Source: Climacium dendroides
Lineage: Eukaryota; Streptophyta; Bryopsida; Hypnales; Climaciaceae
Direction of reading: 5' to 3'
DNA length: 64,000 bases
Assembly (NCBI GenBank): GCA_950106755.1
Contig: OX467088.1
Coordinates: forward strand, 7,548,001-7,612,000
Both the position numbers and the translations under genes were made by a program. The notes beneath the pieces were generated by a model, which saw only the letters and a program-made list of their open reading frames with translations, was not told where the DNA came from and did not search any database. Below, piece by piece: positions 49,988-62,463 of this stretch. Positions within the stretch are counted from its first letter, which is position 1. Every line of letters begins with the position of its first letter.

Positions 49988-51880
49988 ATTATTTGCACTT
50001 TTAATTTATTTTTCGAAAACAAACTATTCCCCCCCCCCCCCCAGGGAGGGGGGCATGTTCCCAAAGTTAAATTTTTTAAAAAGTTAAAATTTTTTAAAAA
50101 GTTAAAAATTTCAGAGTTTTGAAATCTTTATTAGATGTTGCCAGCCTGTGCCACGACAGCCTTTCCTTGTTTTGTTTCTTTTTCCTTAGAAAAAGTGACA
50201 CTGTTTGGTCAGCTGCTCATAATTTTTATTTATTATAGCTTTTTTTCAAACCAATGAACAATAGCTGCTTGAAATGGGGTGGGAGGGGGGGGGGGGGGGG
50301 GCTGTAAGTGTGTGTCTAGAAAACTACTCAAAATAGTAACTTGATGATAAATGTTTTATTTTAACTTCAAAGCTTCGTCAAAACCAACATTTGGACTTGC
50401 TCCCTTGGTCATGGGTCCATTTGTTTCAAAAATAATAATTTAAATTTTTTCAAAATTTGGTGCCTTGCACATTTCAGGGGGGTAAAGCTATAGTTGGATG
50501 CCTTGGAATTGAAAAAGCATTCTACCGTAATACAATGAACAATTTATCATAAAGAAATTCACTATTTGTCAAATAAGGGAAGTGAGGACTTTAGCTTCTG
50601 ACATAGATTTTTTTTCTTCCTTTAAAAAAAAAAAAAAACTTTTCTTTTTAAAAATTTACAAACTTCAAAAAAGTGCCTACAATAGCAAGCAACATTTGTT
50701 GATTCAGTCGAGGTGGAGTCTTTCTTTTTCTTTTTCTTTCTTGAAACATGGACAATTTCCACTGATGAGTGGAATTTTTGGAAACATGACAAAGTGAACT
50801 AATTTTTTCTTTTTCTTTTTCTCTTGTTTCTCTTTCTTTCTAACGTAACGTCTCCTGTGTTGAATTATTCAAGTGGAGTGATGGGCTGTTTAATCAGTTT
50901 GTATTACTTTTTTCTTTTTCTTTTTCTTTTTTTAACTAACACATGGACGATTTCCATTGAAGGGGGGAACTTTTTTATAACTTTTTATTATGCTCAGGTG
51001 AAATAATAATGTGATGATTGATTGCAACGGCATGAGTGACTCACTTGGTTGTGTTTTTAGTCTCTTTTACGTGACAGAAACTTTATTAATTAATAGAGAG
51101 AGTATTATTACTTGAACAATGAACACCTGCCTGCAAATGAGGAATTTGACACTTGTGTATTGTCAGCAATTTTTTTTGTAGAACACAGCAACTTTGATTT
51201 GAATCGTGGCTAGATCAAGTCCTAACATTTGGGAAGACCTGATCAACCCTTTAAAAACTTTTTGAATTGGGCTGCCCCGCTGCCCGGCTCTGGTTTAAGG
51301 GAACTTTGGGAACCAAGACAAATTTTATTAGTACCTTTGTTTCCGAAAAAGACTCATGTTTCTTTTGTAAAATACAAAGGAAATATAGGTCTTTTTTAGA
51401 AGTAGAGGGAATACAAAATTATAGCAGGTTAGAATGGTACTAATTTCAAAGAATAAATGTGTATTTAGTGGCAATAGTATACAATGACAATCATAACTAA
51501 GTATAAAATTTGAAGTGTCAACTACAAAATTTTCAAAAATTGCTTAATAAATTTGAAGGTTGAGTACTTGAATGAAACAACATAGACAATCTTGAGTATA
51601 TGTGCAAAAGTTTAATTGATAACAAAATACTCTTCTTCAAAGCCAAATCAAACTTATGTATTTTGAACTCACTATCATTTAAATGCTCGAGCTTCAATAA
51701 TTTGTCCACATAATCTTCTTTTTTTTCAATTCAATAACAATCTATCTTGGCATGCTTTTGTAAATATTTTCATTTTCTTTTGCATCAAAACCAAGATAAA
51801 CAAGTTGTCCATGTGTTTCGAGAATATAAATACATAAAACAAGATAAACACTACACACATCCTCCCACAACTCTCAAATT
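49988..51880. other. Gene-free stretch with C/G homopolymers and T/C tracts
   Basis: A C14 run lies at 50029-50042 and a G17 run at 50285-50301. Repeated TTTTTC tracts occur at about 50715-50745, 50800-50845 and 50905-50930, beside copies of GACAATTTCCACTGATGAG-like sequence. No gene. Confidence 0.5.
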
Positions 51881-52760
51881 CCTCTATGCTTTAAAGTGAT
51901 TTTGTTTAGATGTTACTTGAAAAGGGTCCAAAAATGTTCCATTGGAATCAAATTTGGAGATTGTAGTGGCCACTGGAGGAGTTGAAATGGTTGGGAAGAG
52001 AGACACAATAATTGAATTTTTTTGCCATATGTTTAAGATCATTATCATACTAAAAAAACATCCTATTGGGATCTAAGTTGTAATTTTGTATGGTGCTTTA
52101 CAAGTAGGTTTCTAAAATATTTTTGTACAAATGTTGCTCCATCCTACCTTCAATTTGGTACCAAGTAGTTGGCCCAAAAGCACTTATACAAACCCAAATC
52201 ATGATTGAACTACCACTACGTTTGACAGTTTGACTAACATGTCAAGGTCCAAGTCTCCCCTCTTCTCTAAACCAACACCATAATCTACTTTTTGAATTAA
52301 ATAGGTTAATCTTGGTCTCATTGTTGAAAATAACATGTATGCAATCATCAACAATTGAATTTTGGACTTGTGAGCAAATCTCAACCTTGCAAGAACATAT
52401 CTTCTAGCAAAAAGAGGTTTCTTTTTTATTACACATGAGCACCTCAACTAGCTTCACACTTCAAAGTAATGTTAGAGAAATATTAATCTATTTTTTTCTC
52501 AAAATTGCCTTGTAGCTGCACTTGCCATTTTGAGACAACCAACCATGACAAGGTTCACACCATGTTACCTCTCTTGTTCTCCTAGAATCCTTGGATGTTT
52601 ACTTTTTTGTTTTTCTATTTCACTACTAATCTCCTTTCTCAAATGAGCTATTGAAGACTACCTCGATTTAAATATTGTTGCAACCTTACATGTAGAAACA
52701 CTACTCCTAAATTGCACCAACACTTCGTGCTTTAGTCATTTAGTCAACTACAGCATATAG
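51880..52760 (-). pseudogene. Tc1-like (DDE) transposase, decayed
   Basis: Read 3' to 5' of the + strand. There is an HTH-like segment STCKVATIFKSR*SSIAHLRKEI and PRILGEQER (about 52600-52720). KKPLFARRYVLARLRFA (about 52370-52420) follows, then IMIWVCISAFGP...YQIEGRM (about 52130-52200), NILETYL, DPNRMFF.YDND (about 52030-52075), and QLLQWPLQSPNLIPMEHFW (about 51915-51975). This is the order of a Tc1/mariner transposase, with QYDND and SP(D/N)L.P(I/M)E around the later catalytic residues. Several frameshifts and stops make it dead. The first catalytic-site region is degraded and no terminal repeats were found. Confidence 0.8.
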
Positions 52761-53779
52761 ATACAATTAACAAATCAAGTCTCACTATAGATTGTTGACA
52801 ATAAAGGGATTGAAAACACCTTCAAATCTTGTAGCAAAGAGTGCACATTGAAATTTTGAAGTTCACCAAGTAGGGCCAACAAAAACTAAGTAATGACATC
52901 TCTTTGATTCAACGACAAGTTTTCTAAAAACTGTAGCTTGTATGATAAGGAGATTTTCATCCATGTAGAAGATTGGATGGGTACATACAATGAAAATGTA
53001 ACCTTTTTCATTTGACTTATATATCACTTGGAAATTTCAATTGATTGTGAGTGTTGTGAAATTATGGGGAATTTCATTAAAATGGCGATATTTTGCATGC
53101 CATTTATGTGAGTGGAGAGCATATACGACAGCGCTTCTTGGTATGCCAACCTCATAGAGGTGCCAATTCTGTCCCCAACAAGTCCAAATTGCAACACAAC
53201 TCCCATGTTTCCTCACCCCATGCCATCTTTCTATGAATTTCTTCCATTTTGCAGTCCTTCTTTGTGCCATTTTCACGGAATAATTGCCATTTTAATGATA
53301 TTCCCCATAGTTGTGCTTTGTTTTTATTGTCACTGTACATTTTGAAGATTAAACCAATTTTGCATCTTAATTAAGAGGATAAATCAATATAGTTTACACT
53401 CTATTAGAAATATGGTCTAAGTTGCCATGTGTAGATCATGAAACAACTTACAAAAAAATTCTACATGACAACTTGAGGCTAGTTCTCACTATGTTCCAAA
53501 TTCTACAAAATTTGATTGGTAGAGAACACAAAGGTCTAAAATACTACAAAATGTCCATGTGACAATACTTTTAGGAGGTTTTAGTGCCAAGGAAATGGGA
53601 TGTACAACTTGAGATGAATTTATCAAAAATGAAGATCCAACTCAAACTCTAAGTCTCAACTATTGTCATATACATGATGATAAGAATAACACTAAATCAA
53701 GCGTTTTTGTAGGTTAATTTTATCTATAAATCTATCCATTGTAAATTCTATGCTTCAAGGGCCTCCAAAATTGATTTTT
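52761..53779. other. Gene-free AT-rich stretch
   Basis: No gene recognised. Overlapping short open frames around 53024-53345 lie on both strands in several frames and have no domain. Confidence 0.4.
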
Positions 53780-54400
53780 TAAAATTTAACCCATATTTTG
53801 GTGTTCTAGATTTATATGTATATGGAAAGCTTTGAATCATTCCATTTTGATTAATGAGAATAAAGTTATGAGGAGTTTTTATTTGTGGATAATTATAGAA
53901 TCTCTACTCTAAAATAAACTTTGAAGTTGTTTTTTCACAAAATTTTTAATATTTTTAGAAAATAAAATAAGATCAGAGGATGTAAATTATTTATTATAAA
54001 ATTGCAACCGTTGGGATTGATATTTTTCAATTCTATAACAAAACTCTCAATGAATTAGTATTTTGAATCATTCTCTACTTCTTTGTACTTACTATTTTTT
54101 CAAGCATGAATATGAATTTATTTTTATTGAAAATTTTAAAATGTGTTCCCAACTTGTTTTTTGACATATTATAAAGAGTTGAAAATTTTAGGATCTACAT
54201 ATTTTGGGATAAAATGTTTGAAAGATGAAATCTAACATGTTGGAAAGAGTTTAATTTTATTTTAAAAACTCAAGCATCATGATATTACATTAGTACATTT
54301 TTATATTCTAAAATTTTAGGAGGGTGTACTCTAACAAGTTAACTAAAAGGTCCTATGGTTGGATTTGTTAAAAAGTAAATATAAATGAAGATTTTATTTT
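53780..54400 (+). mobile_element. Family 1-like interior, copy H (ends not found)
   Basis: Contains ATGGAAAGCTTTGAATCATTCCATTTTGATTAATGAGAATAAAGTTATGAG, CAACCGTTGGGATTGATATTTTTCAATTC and AGGTCCTATGGTTGGAT, matching blocks of copies A and C in the same order. No CCC ends or flanking TTAA pair could be placed. Confidence 0.5.
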
Positions 54401-56022
54401 AGCCTTGCTTTGGAGGCTAGTACTTTGAAGCAATTTTGGCCTCTAAACATGAAAGAACTTTCGGAGGTAACACTTAAAGGACATGAAAACCCTTTGCAAG
54501 AATATTTACACAATATTATGAATTTGGTGGTATTTGATCACAAAAACAATGACCAAATACTTTTCAAGTACAAAGTAAATTACTAACCATGATAGTATGT
54601 AAATAACAATGAATCACATTTTATATATTAAACTACAATTAAAGAGTTATAAGGCTACATACATGTAATATAGAGGGTCTTGAAGGGCTTTTCAAAGGTT
54701 AATGGATCTTTTTGAGGATCGATTTCTTGATCTACTAACAATGGTTTTTTATATTAATAATAAGATATTATATCTAAATATATGTATTTATTACGATAAA
54801 ATATTTTTCAAATTTTAAAGATTTAGTACAAATATAAAACATAAATGTTAAAAAAATACTAAAAGGTTCATAGAAATCATTTACACAATACTGCATATAA
54901 TTCCTAAAATATAAATTGTGCACTTAAATATTTTAAAGAGATGTTCCATTGGATTGATAATTAGGCATGCTTCATCAACAATTAGATTCTTTCATTTGAA
55001 TGTCATACTACCCCCTAAAGGCCCAACGGTCTTGAGCAAAATATAGATGTGTTATAAATATTAGTTCTATAATTTTTTTGAAATTTGCACCAAAGGAAGA
55101 AATATCAAACATAAATATTATAAAATATTTGCACAATAATTTTTTTAAATTATTTATAAATTTAATTCAAATGAATTTTGAAGATTTAACTTCACAAATT
55201 CATCAAGAATATAATTTCTATTTTCACCATTTGAATTTTTTATTGGTTAAAATTGAAATTTCAATTGAAATGTGTTAAAAGGCCTAAAATTTAATGATGA
55301 AAACATCAACATTTTCTTGAAATAGTAAACTGTGCAATAATAAATAAATTCTAAGTACTTTGTCCTATTTTTACTATAATTTTTGTTCAATGTTGGTTGT
55401 CTTAGTTTTGAAAATAAAAATAGAAAGACATCCCAATTTAGTTTGCATTAAAAAAATTGAAAAAACAAATTTAGTTGTATCTACAATAGTATGTCCAAGA
55501 TTATATTCTTTTTATTTATAGAAAAGGAGTATATCAAGGTTTTAATTTATTGTAAATCTACCATAGTGAAAAAAAACTAAGATTGGTCATTTATAAAGAT
55601 TTCATGGAGAAGAGATTTTACCAAAAGAATGAGCTTGAAATCATCTTCAATGTTTACAAGTGCACATGCAAGGGAGCCTCTTTGCATGACCTTGAAAGAC
55701 ATAAAATAATATATTTTTAGATGCCCCTTGGTAGGAACATGCCCACCTATTGTAGAAATAAACCACAAGATATTCAACTCTATATCATTAAATTTGTATA
55801 TTCAATAGTATCCAAAATGACTAAAGCTGAAAGTGTAACAAATAAGCAAAATTCACTTTTATGTATAGATATAGATACATAGATATATAGACATTTCTAA
55901 AAAAATATGGCACATGATTACACATAAGATATCCATCTTGTGTAAAAAAAATTCAAGTTCATTCAAATCATGCTTCAAAAAATATCACGGAGGACAATTC
56001 TATCATTCTCCATGTGAGGTAA
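54401..56022. other. Gene-free, very AT-rich stretch
   Basis: CCCCTAAAGGCCCAACGG at 55012 looks like a family 1 left end, but flanking TTAA is absent. Its following block (ATGTGTTATAAATATTAGTTC) recurs near 57150, so a related repeat is probable. No gene. Confidence 0.4.
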
Positions 56023-56026
56023 TTAA

Positions 56027-56969
56027 CCCCTAAAGGTTTTTAATTATGTTTTCACCAAAAACGCTCTAAAACTGCCATTTCTAGTGCAAATACCAAATTT
56101 TAGAAAAAAATTATTTTTGGACATATGTAATTATAGGATCATATAGTACAATGGATTGTGAAGAAGTGGTAAAAATTTCAGAAATTTCCGCCATGTAGAT
56201 TGCAAGATATTAGCGCTTGAAGTGACAAAAAACTTTCTTTTGTCCCTACGAAAAACTGGGCAGATGCACTTCACAAGGTCACATTTTTATGAAAAAATGT
56301 CCAAAATGGTGGTTACTCTTTGGATTCATTCTTCAAGGCAAGTTGGCTACATGCTTGAAAATTTTCAAATTATTTGGAGTTGTACAACATATAGGAAAAA
56401 AATAGTAAGTAGAAAAAAGTAGAGAATGATTCAAAACACTAAATTGTTAACAATTAATTTATGGAATTGAAAAATGCCAATTCCAATGGTTGTAATATTG
56501 TAATAAACAATCTACACCTAATATTTCTTTTCTTTTCTTTCAAAAGTATTTAAAATTGAATAAGATAAAGGACTTCAAAGTTTATTTGAGAGTAGAAAAT
56601 TTGTTATTGCCCGCAAACTACCCCAAACTAAAACTCCTCATAACTTTTATCTCATTAATTGTAATGGAATAATTTAAAGCTCTTCAAGTATATATAAATC
56701 TAGAGAACCAATTTTTTTTTTAAATTCTTGAAAAAGTGATTTCTAAAGAATATTTTTTGCCCAGGCTACTCGTCGAACACAGAAAATGACATATCATACA
56801 ATAACTTTTAGACTATGTAGTCAAAAGTTATGAAAATTGTTGGGCCTTAAAGCTACTCCTCAGGCACATGTTGTGAAAAAAATTGAAAAGAATTAAATAA
56901 AAACTCCATTCATAGTGAGTTGCCAGAAATCGCTATGTTGCCAAAAAACGCCGTTTGGTCCTTTAGGGA
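56027..56969 (-). mobile_element. TTAA-flanked family 1, copy C (943 bp)
   Basis: Between TTAA 56023-56026 and TTAA 56970-56973. Ends are CCCCTAAAGGTTTTTAATT and, on the right, TTTGGTCCTTTAGGGA. Inverted relative to copy A (its - strand carries AAGCTTTAAATTATTCCATT.CAATTAATGAG). A 66-codon open frame at 56222-56422 recurs in copy D but matches no known domain. Confidence 0.82.
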
Positions 56970-57114
56970 TTAAGTACCAATGCTTCTTACAAACACCGAA
57001 CGGTGAAGAAACTTGCATTGCAATTGATTAGCTTCTAAATGTCTAAGTAGGTTCATTTTTTTGAACTTTTTGAAGTTCATCTAACCAAACCAAAATTCAA
57101 ATATTTAATTAGTT

Positions 57115-57642
57115 TTAACTCTTAAAGATACAAAGGTTTTGGACAAAACACAAATGTGTTATAAAATATAAGTTCCTTAAATTTTTTGAATTTTGCATAA
57201 AAATGAGAAGTGTGGAAAGTAGAAAGTATTTTTATTGGAAAAAAATTTAAACTATTTACAAATTTGTTTCAAATGAATTTTGAAGATATAGTTTTATATA
57301 TTTATCAAAAATTTAATTTTTAGCTTTTCCATTTGATGGCAACAACTCAAAGTTAAAAATTCCAACATTTTTGGATTATAATGAACTTTGATGACTTATT
57401 TCTTCTTCATACAATGTTTGCACGTACTAGTTTTGTTTGTTTGGATAAAATTTCATATCAATCCAATAGTTATGAGTTAATGAGAATAACTTTAGTAGGA
57501 GGTTGAACCTCAAATGTGTTTTTAAAATTTTTCTTGCTATTTTTTGACATTTCAAAGCCATTTTGTAGACAAAATGAGCCAATTAAATGATTTTTTTTAT
57601 CAATGTGTTTATACACTAGTTTTGAATCACCTTATAATCTAA
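57115..57642. other. Repeat-like stretch between copies C and D
   Basis: CTCTTAAAGATACAAAGG after TTAA (57115-57118), followed by ACACAAATGTGTTATAAA, resembles 55012-55060. No right terminus found; no gene. Confidence 0.35.
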
Positions 57643-58547
57643 TCCCTAAAGGTTAAGGTTTTTGATTATTTTTTGATCCAAACACTCCAAAAATGCCATT
57701 TCTAATACAATTACCAAATTTTAGAAAAAAAACATTTTTAGGCACATGTAACCATAGGAGCTTGTAGTACATTGGTATGAAAAGATGTGGAAATAATTTT
57801 AAAAATTTCACCATGTAAATTGCAAGATATTAGCATTTGAAGTGGCAAAAATCCTTTTTTAGGCCATGCAAAAAACTGGGTAGTTGCACTTTACAAGGTC
57901 ACATTTGTATGAAAAAATGTTCTAAATGGTGGTTACTCTTTGGCCTCATTCTTATTGGCAAGTTGGCTATATGTTTGAAAAATTTTAGGTCATTTGGAAT
58001 TGTACAATATATAAGAAAAAATAGTAAGTAGAAAGTAGTACAAGATGATTTAAAATACTAAATTTTTTACAATTTATTTAGGGAATTGAAAAATGCCAAT
58101 CCCAATGTTTGTAATGATTTAATAAAAATATTCAAAATATTCAAAATCAAATTAAATAAACAACTTCAAATTTATCTTAGAGTATAAATTCCATAACTAT
58201 ATGTAAACTACCCGCAAACTAAAATTCCTATAACTTTCATCTCATTAATCAAAATAGAATGATTCAAAATTTTTCCACATATATATAAATCTAAAGAACC
58301 AATTTTAAATTTTTAGTTTTTAAAGAGGTTTTTTTCTGCCCAAATTGTTTGCATTTTGTTGAAAACTACATATCATGCAATAACTTTTGAACCATGTAGT
58401 CAAATGTTATGAAAATTGTTGGGCCTCAAAGCTACTTCTTGACACATGTTGTGTGAAAATTTTAAGGAAAAAAAATAAAAAATCCATTCATAGTGAGTTG
58501 TCCAAAATCTTTGTGTTGTCCAAAAACATAGTTCAAGGCTTTAGGGG
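57643..58547 (-). mobile_element. TTAA-flanked family 1, copy D (905 bp)
   Basis: Left end TCCCTAAAGGTTAAGG after CTAA (a decayed TTAA, 57639-57642). Right end CTTTAGGGG then TTAA 58548-58551. Closely similar to copy C along its length, including CAAAAACACTCC/GCCATTTCTA and CCATGTAAATTGCAAGATATTAGC. Sequence related to the family interior continues at 58610-58817, where GCCTTGACGGG meets TTAA 58818-58821, and may be a second partial element. Confidence 0.8.
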
Positions 58548-58821
58548 TTAAAATTTCTTTCATTTGAATAGGTTTAGAAATTGAATTTCACCTCTAAATG
58601 TGTTACTAGGAAAATTTCAGCATCTTTTTTTTGCACTAAAATATTATAATCTTGCAATCTATGTGGCCAAATGATCCCAAATTTAATTCACATCATTTAC
58701 AACATGTACACTACAAGATTATATGGTTGATATTTCTATACCTTTGTGACATTTTATAGTATAACACTTCAAAAGGAATGATGTTCTTAAACCCAGAAGA
58801 CCATTTGCCTTGACGGGTTAA

Positions 58822-60270
58822 TCCCTAACCAAAAGATTTTTTTGAGCTCTTTAAAGTTGATTAGAAAAAGAAAGAAAAGAAAAAAGAAAAGACTTCATTA
58901 GTTTTAATAATTTTTAAATTTTATCACTAGGATCTTAAATGCTTTGAGAGCTTAGGAGTGAGAATGTAGTTAGAGAAGTTTTCTCAGCAAAATAAATCAT
59001 GGCTTGAGAATTCAAAGCATTATTGTTTGTAGATTATCGGTATTCTATAAATCCCAACCCTATATAAACTCATTTAGAACCTTTTGCACAAAAATCATGA
59101 AGCAACAAGTGAACAAATTAATCACATTGTTATAAATAGAAAAAAATAATTAATTAATTTTAAAAAGTTACCATATTTGGATGTACTTCATTTGTTTTGG
59201 AAAGCTATTATAGTAGTTGTAGGGTAAGATTGGCAAAAAAAATAATTAAAAAATAAATTCCATAATATTTGGGAAATTATTTTTTCCAAAAAGAATGGTA
59301 CAATGAAAAAAAATACTGGAAAAAAAAATTTTAAGCATCTTTTAACCTTATTTATTGGAAAAATATAAATATTCAGCAAAAATATGTTGTCCATGTTGTT
59401 ACAAAACAATTAATTTTAAAAAGAATCACTATTGATGTAGTGGATGCTTGTTCTCTAAGCAACAATGCTAGTATGTGAGTATGAAAATGCAAGCATGTGA
59501 GCCTTGAGCATATATATAAGTAGGCATCTTACAACCATTGAAGGTGTTTATGGTACAAACACCTATAATACAGGTATTCATAGTATAGTTACATTATAAT
59601 CATTAAAAGTTCGTATAATATAGACACCTATAACATAGGTGTATAGGTTTTTAGACTTATGGATTCACGCTCTTAAACTCACATAATAGCAATCTTCCTT
59701 GAGATCACAATGAAGGTATAATTTAGGAAATTATTCAAATATTTTAAAATCTCTATTTATGTGTGTACATGTCAAATTTCATTATAGTGATTTAACAAAT
59801 GCAGTCAAGCTTTTTCTTTATTTTTGAAATTTGGCTAATATGCAATTGGTATGGTACAATGTGCAATAATTTTAAAAAATTGTGCGGAATGAAAGATTTG
59901 TTAAAGTATGTTGACTATGTTGGACTTTAAATAAAATTATATACTTTTACATCATCTAGAAGAGTTAGCAACAATAGTTATATCCCTTGTCAAAATATAT
60001 GCCACACAATATGTCAATATCCATAAATGAGTATGACTTCACTAGAGTAAGCCATATGGTTTTGACCAAATTAAAACTTATGGGTACTTTGAATTTTTCA
60101 CATGTTCCATATATTTGTTGCAAAATCATGTGGACCAAGCTACGTGGTTTTAGCAAAAAATGTATGACAATTTTATTAAAGTGTATGACAAACTTTTGTA
60201 GAATCTTACTTATAATGTATATAATACCTTAAATGGAATTTTGAATATGGTACATGTCTATACAAAACAT
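58822..60270. other. Gene-free stretch containing a small TIR element
   Basis: No gene. Around 59455-59692 the segment GCTAGTATGTGAGTATG and the inverted AAACTCACATAATAGC bracket ACACCTATAA/TATAGGTGT repeats. This is a diverged relative of the element at 62194-62463. Confidence 0.45.
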
Positions 60271-60274
60271 TTAT

Positions 60275-60815
60275 CTCCTAAAGGACCAAGTGACCATTTA
60301 CCATACACAAGAAATCTTGGGTAGTTACAAATGAAGTCAATTTTGGTCGGATGTTCATGAAAGTTTAACACAAGGTGTGAAAATGTACCATGTCAAACAT
60401 GGTCAATTTTTTTTTCTAACTTCAAACGTTATAATCTTTCAATCGATGTGGTTAAAGTTTTATATAGAGTCTTGAAAACCATACCTACTCACAAACTAAA
60501 AATCTTCATAACTTTCATCTCACTCATTGAAATGGAATGATCCAAAGCTTTCCATATGTATATAAATGTGTAGAACTAATTTCGAAAAGAAATTTTTGAA
60601 AAAAGTGATAAAAAAAAAAATTGGGCTGCCCAAGCTGTCCACCAAACGTTGAAAATGACATTCATGCAATAACTTTTTAATTGTGTAGTCAAAAGGTATG
60701 AAAATTGTTGAACCTTAGAGCTACTCCTTGGGCACATGTTTTGTGAAAATTTCAAAGAAAAAAGAAAACTTCATTTGTAATGAGCTGCCCTAAATCACAA
60801 TTTTGCATTTAGGGG
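60275..60815 (-). mobile_element. TTAA-flanked family 1, copy E (541 bp)
   Basis: Left end CTCCTAAAGGACCAAG follows TTAT (60271-60274, decayed). Right end CATTTAGGGG then TTAA 60816-60819. The interior matches copies C and D (AACTTTCATCTCACTCATTGAAATGGAATGATCCAAAGC, GGGCACATGTTTTGTGAAAAT). Family-like sequence continues to a TTAA at 61115-61118 preceded by CTTTCAGGA, as at the right end of copy G. Confidence 0.78.
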
Positions 60816-60819
60816 TTAA

Positions 60820-62193
60820 GCTACATTACCTTGATGTAACAAGTTTGGATAGATATGGAATTAGAAGATCATCTAAATTCAAATGCTATAATTTAGCAAT
60901 TCACTTGTTCAAAATTTCCAAAATTGTTCATACATTTCCATGATATTTTAAAATGCATGGTTAAATTTTCTATACATTTTTCTCAATATTATTATATTGA
61001 AATTTGCTAAACTTAAATTTTACTTAAAATTTTTTTTTTCATTTTTTTTCAATACACTAGAAAATGATAACCTTTTGACAACTTCTACCTCATACATACT
61101 CTACTTCTTTCAGGATTAATATCCATTTAAGTTTTACTTCTCAAACTAATTATCACTATACATGATACACCTAACTTGTTACAATAAGTCATATAGAGAG
61201 AGACACACACATCTAGTTAATACAACTAGTAAGTTTTGCTTATTATTATTTTTAAAAACACCTTTCATTTTTCATTTAATTTTTAATATTTTAAAAAGAA
61301 ACTAAACCAAAACATGTAAATTGCCTTTTACAACATTTTTACCACTGGTATTGAAATTTTTGAATTATTTGTTTGAGTTATAAAAAAATTAGAGGTTTTC
61401 ATCAATCTATGCAACATTTTACTAAATCCATTTTTAAAATGAATATGAAGTATTCATTGTAAGAAAATCATATACCGTCAACGTAATTTTTCAAAATGAC
61501 ATATTTTTTTACAACCTAACATGGATTGTAGGATATACAAATTTTGAAAGATAGAATCTTACTTGTACAAACGGTTTAATTTTTGTAGAATTTTCATTTT
61601 CAAAACATAGATTTATGATATTGCAATTGGTTAGGTTATTCAATTTGAAATTTTAAGTAGAAGTATTCCAATAAGTCAACTAAGAGATCTTACAATTGAA
61701 ACTACAAAAAATATAATAAAATTGATGGAATTTGATTAGCGATATTTTTGGAGAAGGTGCTTCCAAATAGTTTTTGCCTTCAAACAACCAAAAAAATAGT
61801 AGTTATTAAAGATCATATACAATGGAGAAAAGGAAAAAATTTGATTATTGTCAAGTATTGCAACTATTATTTAGAATAGTTCAATGTATTTAATTTTTAA
61901 AATAATAATCATCATCCTAAAATAAATCAACCAATACATGAATAAAATTTGTAAATGGTTCTCAACAATTCTAAGGCAATTGTAAATGACTCAAATATAT
62001 TTAAATTAGGTTTGCTTAACAAAGAATAATATAATTATGTAAGAATAACTAATGACTCAAATTATTTATCTACTAAAATGCAACATCTAGGAATAATTTA
62101 TTATTTCTGGTTGTTAATTTGTTGCTTTTAAATACAATTTTTTGACTTTCAAAGGAAAATCTATGACAATTGATGAAATGCAAGTACAATTGG
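60820..62193. other. Gene-free, very AT-rich stretch
   Basis: The first ~300 bases hold degraded family 1-like sequence. No gene or RNA recognised in the rest. Confidence 0.4.
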
Positions 62194-62463
62194 TAGCATG
62201 TGAGCTTAGAATCTTGAGCCCATGAGTCTAAAAGCCTAGACTCCTATATTATAAGTACCTATGTTATAAGCACCTTCTACAGTTATAGGATATTTATATT
62301 ACAAGTGCTTATATTACAAGTAACTATATTATAAGAACCTTCAATGGTTATAGGGCACTTATGTTATAGGTATGTATGTTATAAGCACCTTCAATAGTTG
62401 TAAAGTAACTATTTACACTTAAACTCAAGGTTTATAGGCTTACATTTTTAAGCTCACATGCTA
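62194..62463. mobile_element. MITE-like element, TAGCATGTGAGCTTA termini (270 bp)
   Basis: TAGCATGTGAGCTTA at 62194-62208 is exactly inverted at 62449-62463. The interior holds repeated TTATAAG(C/T)ACCTT and ATATTACAAGT phrases. A diverged relative lies at about 59455-59692. No coding capacity. Confidence 0.75.
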
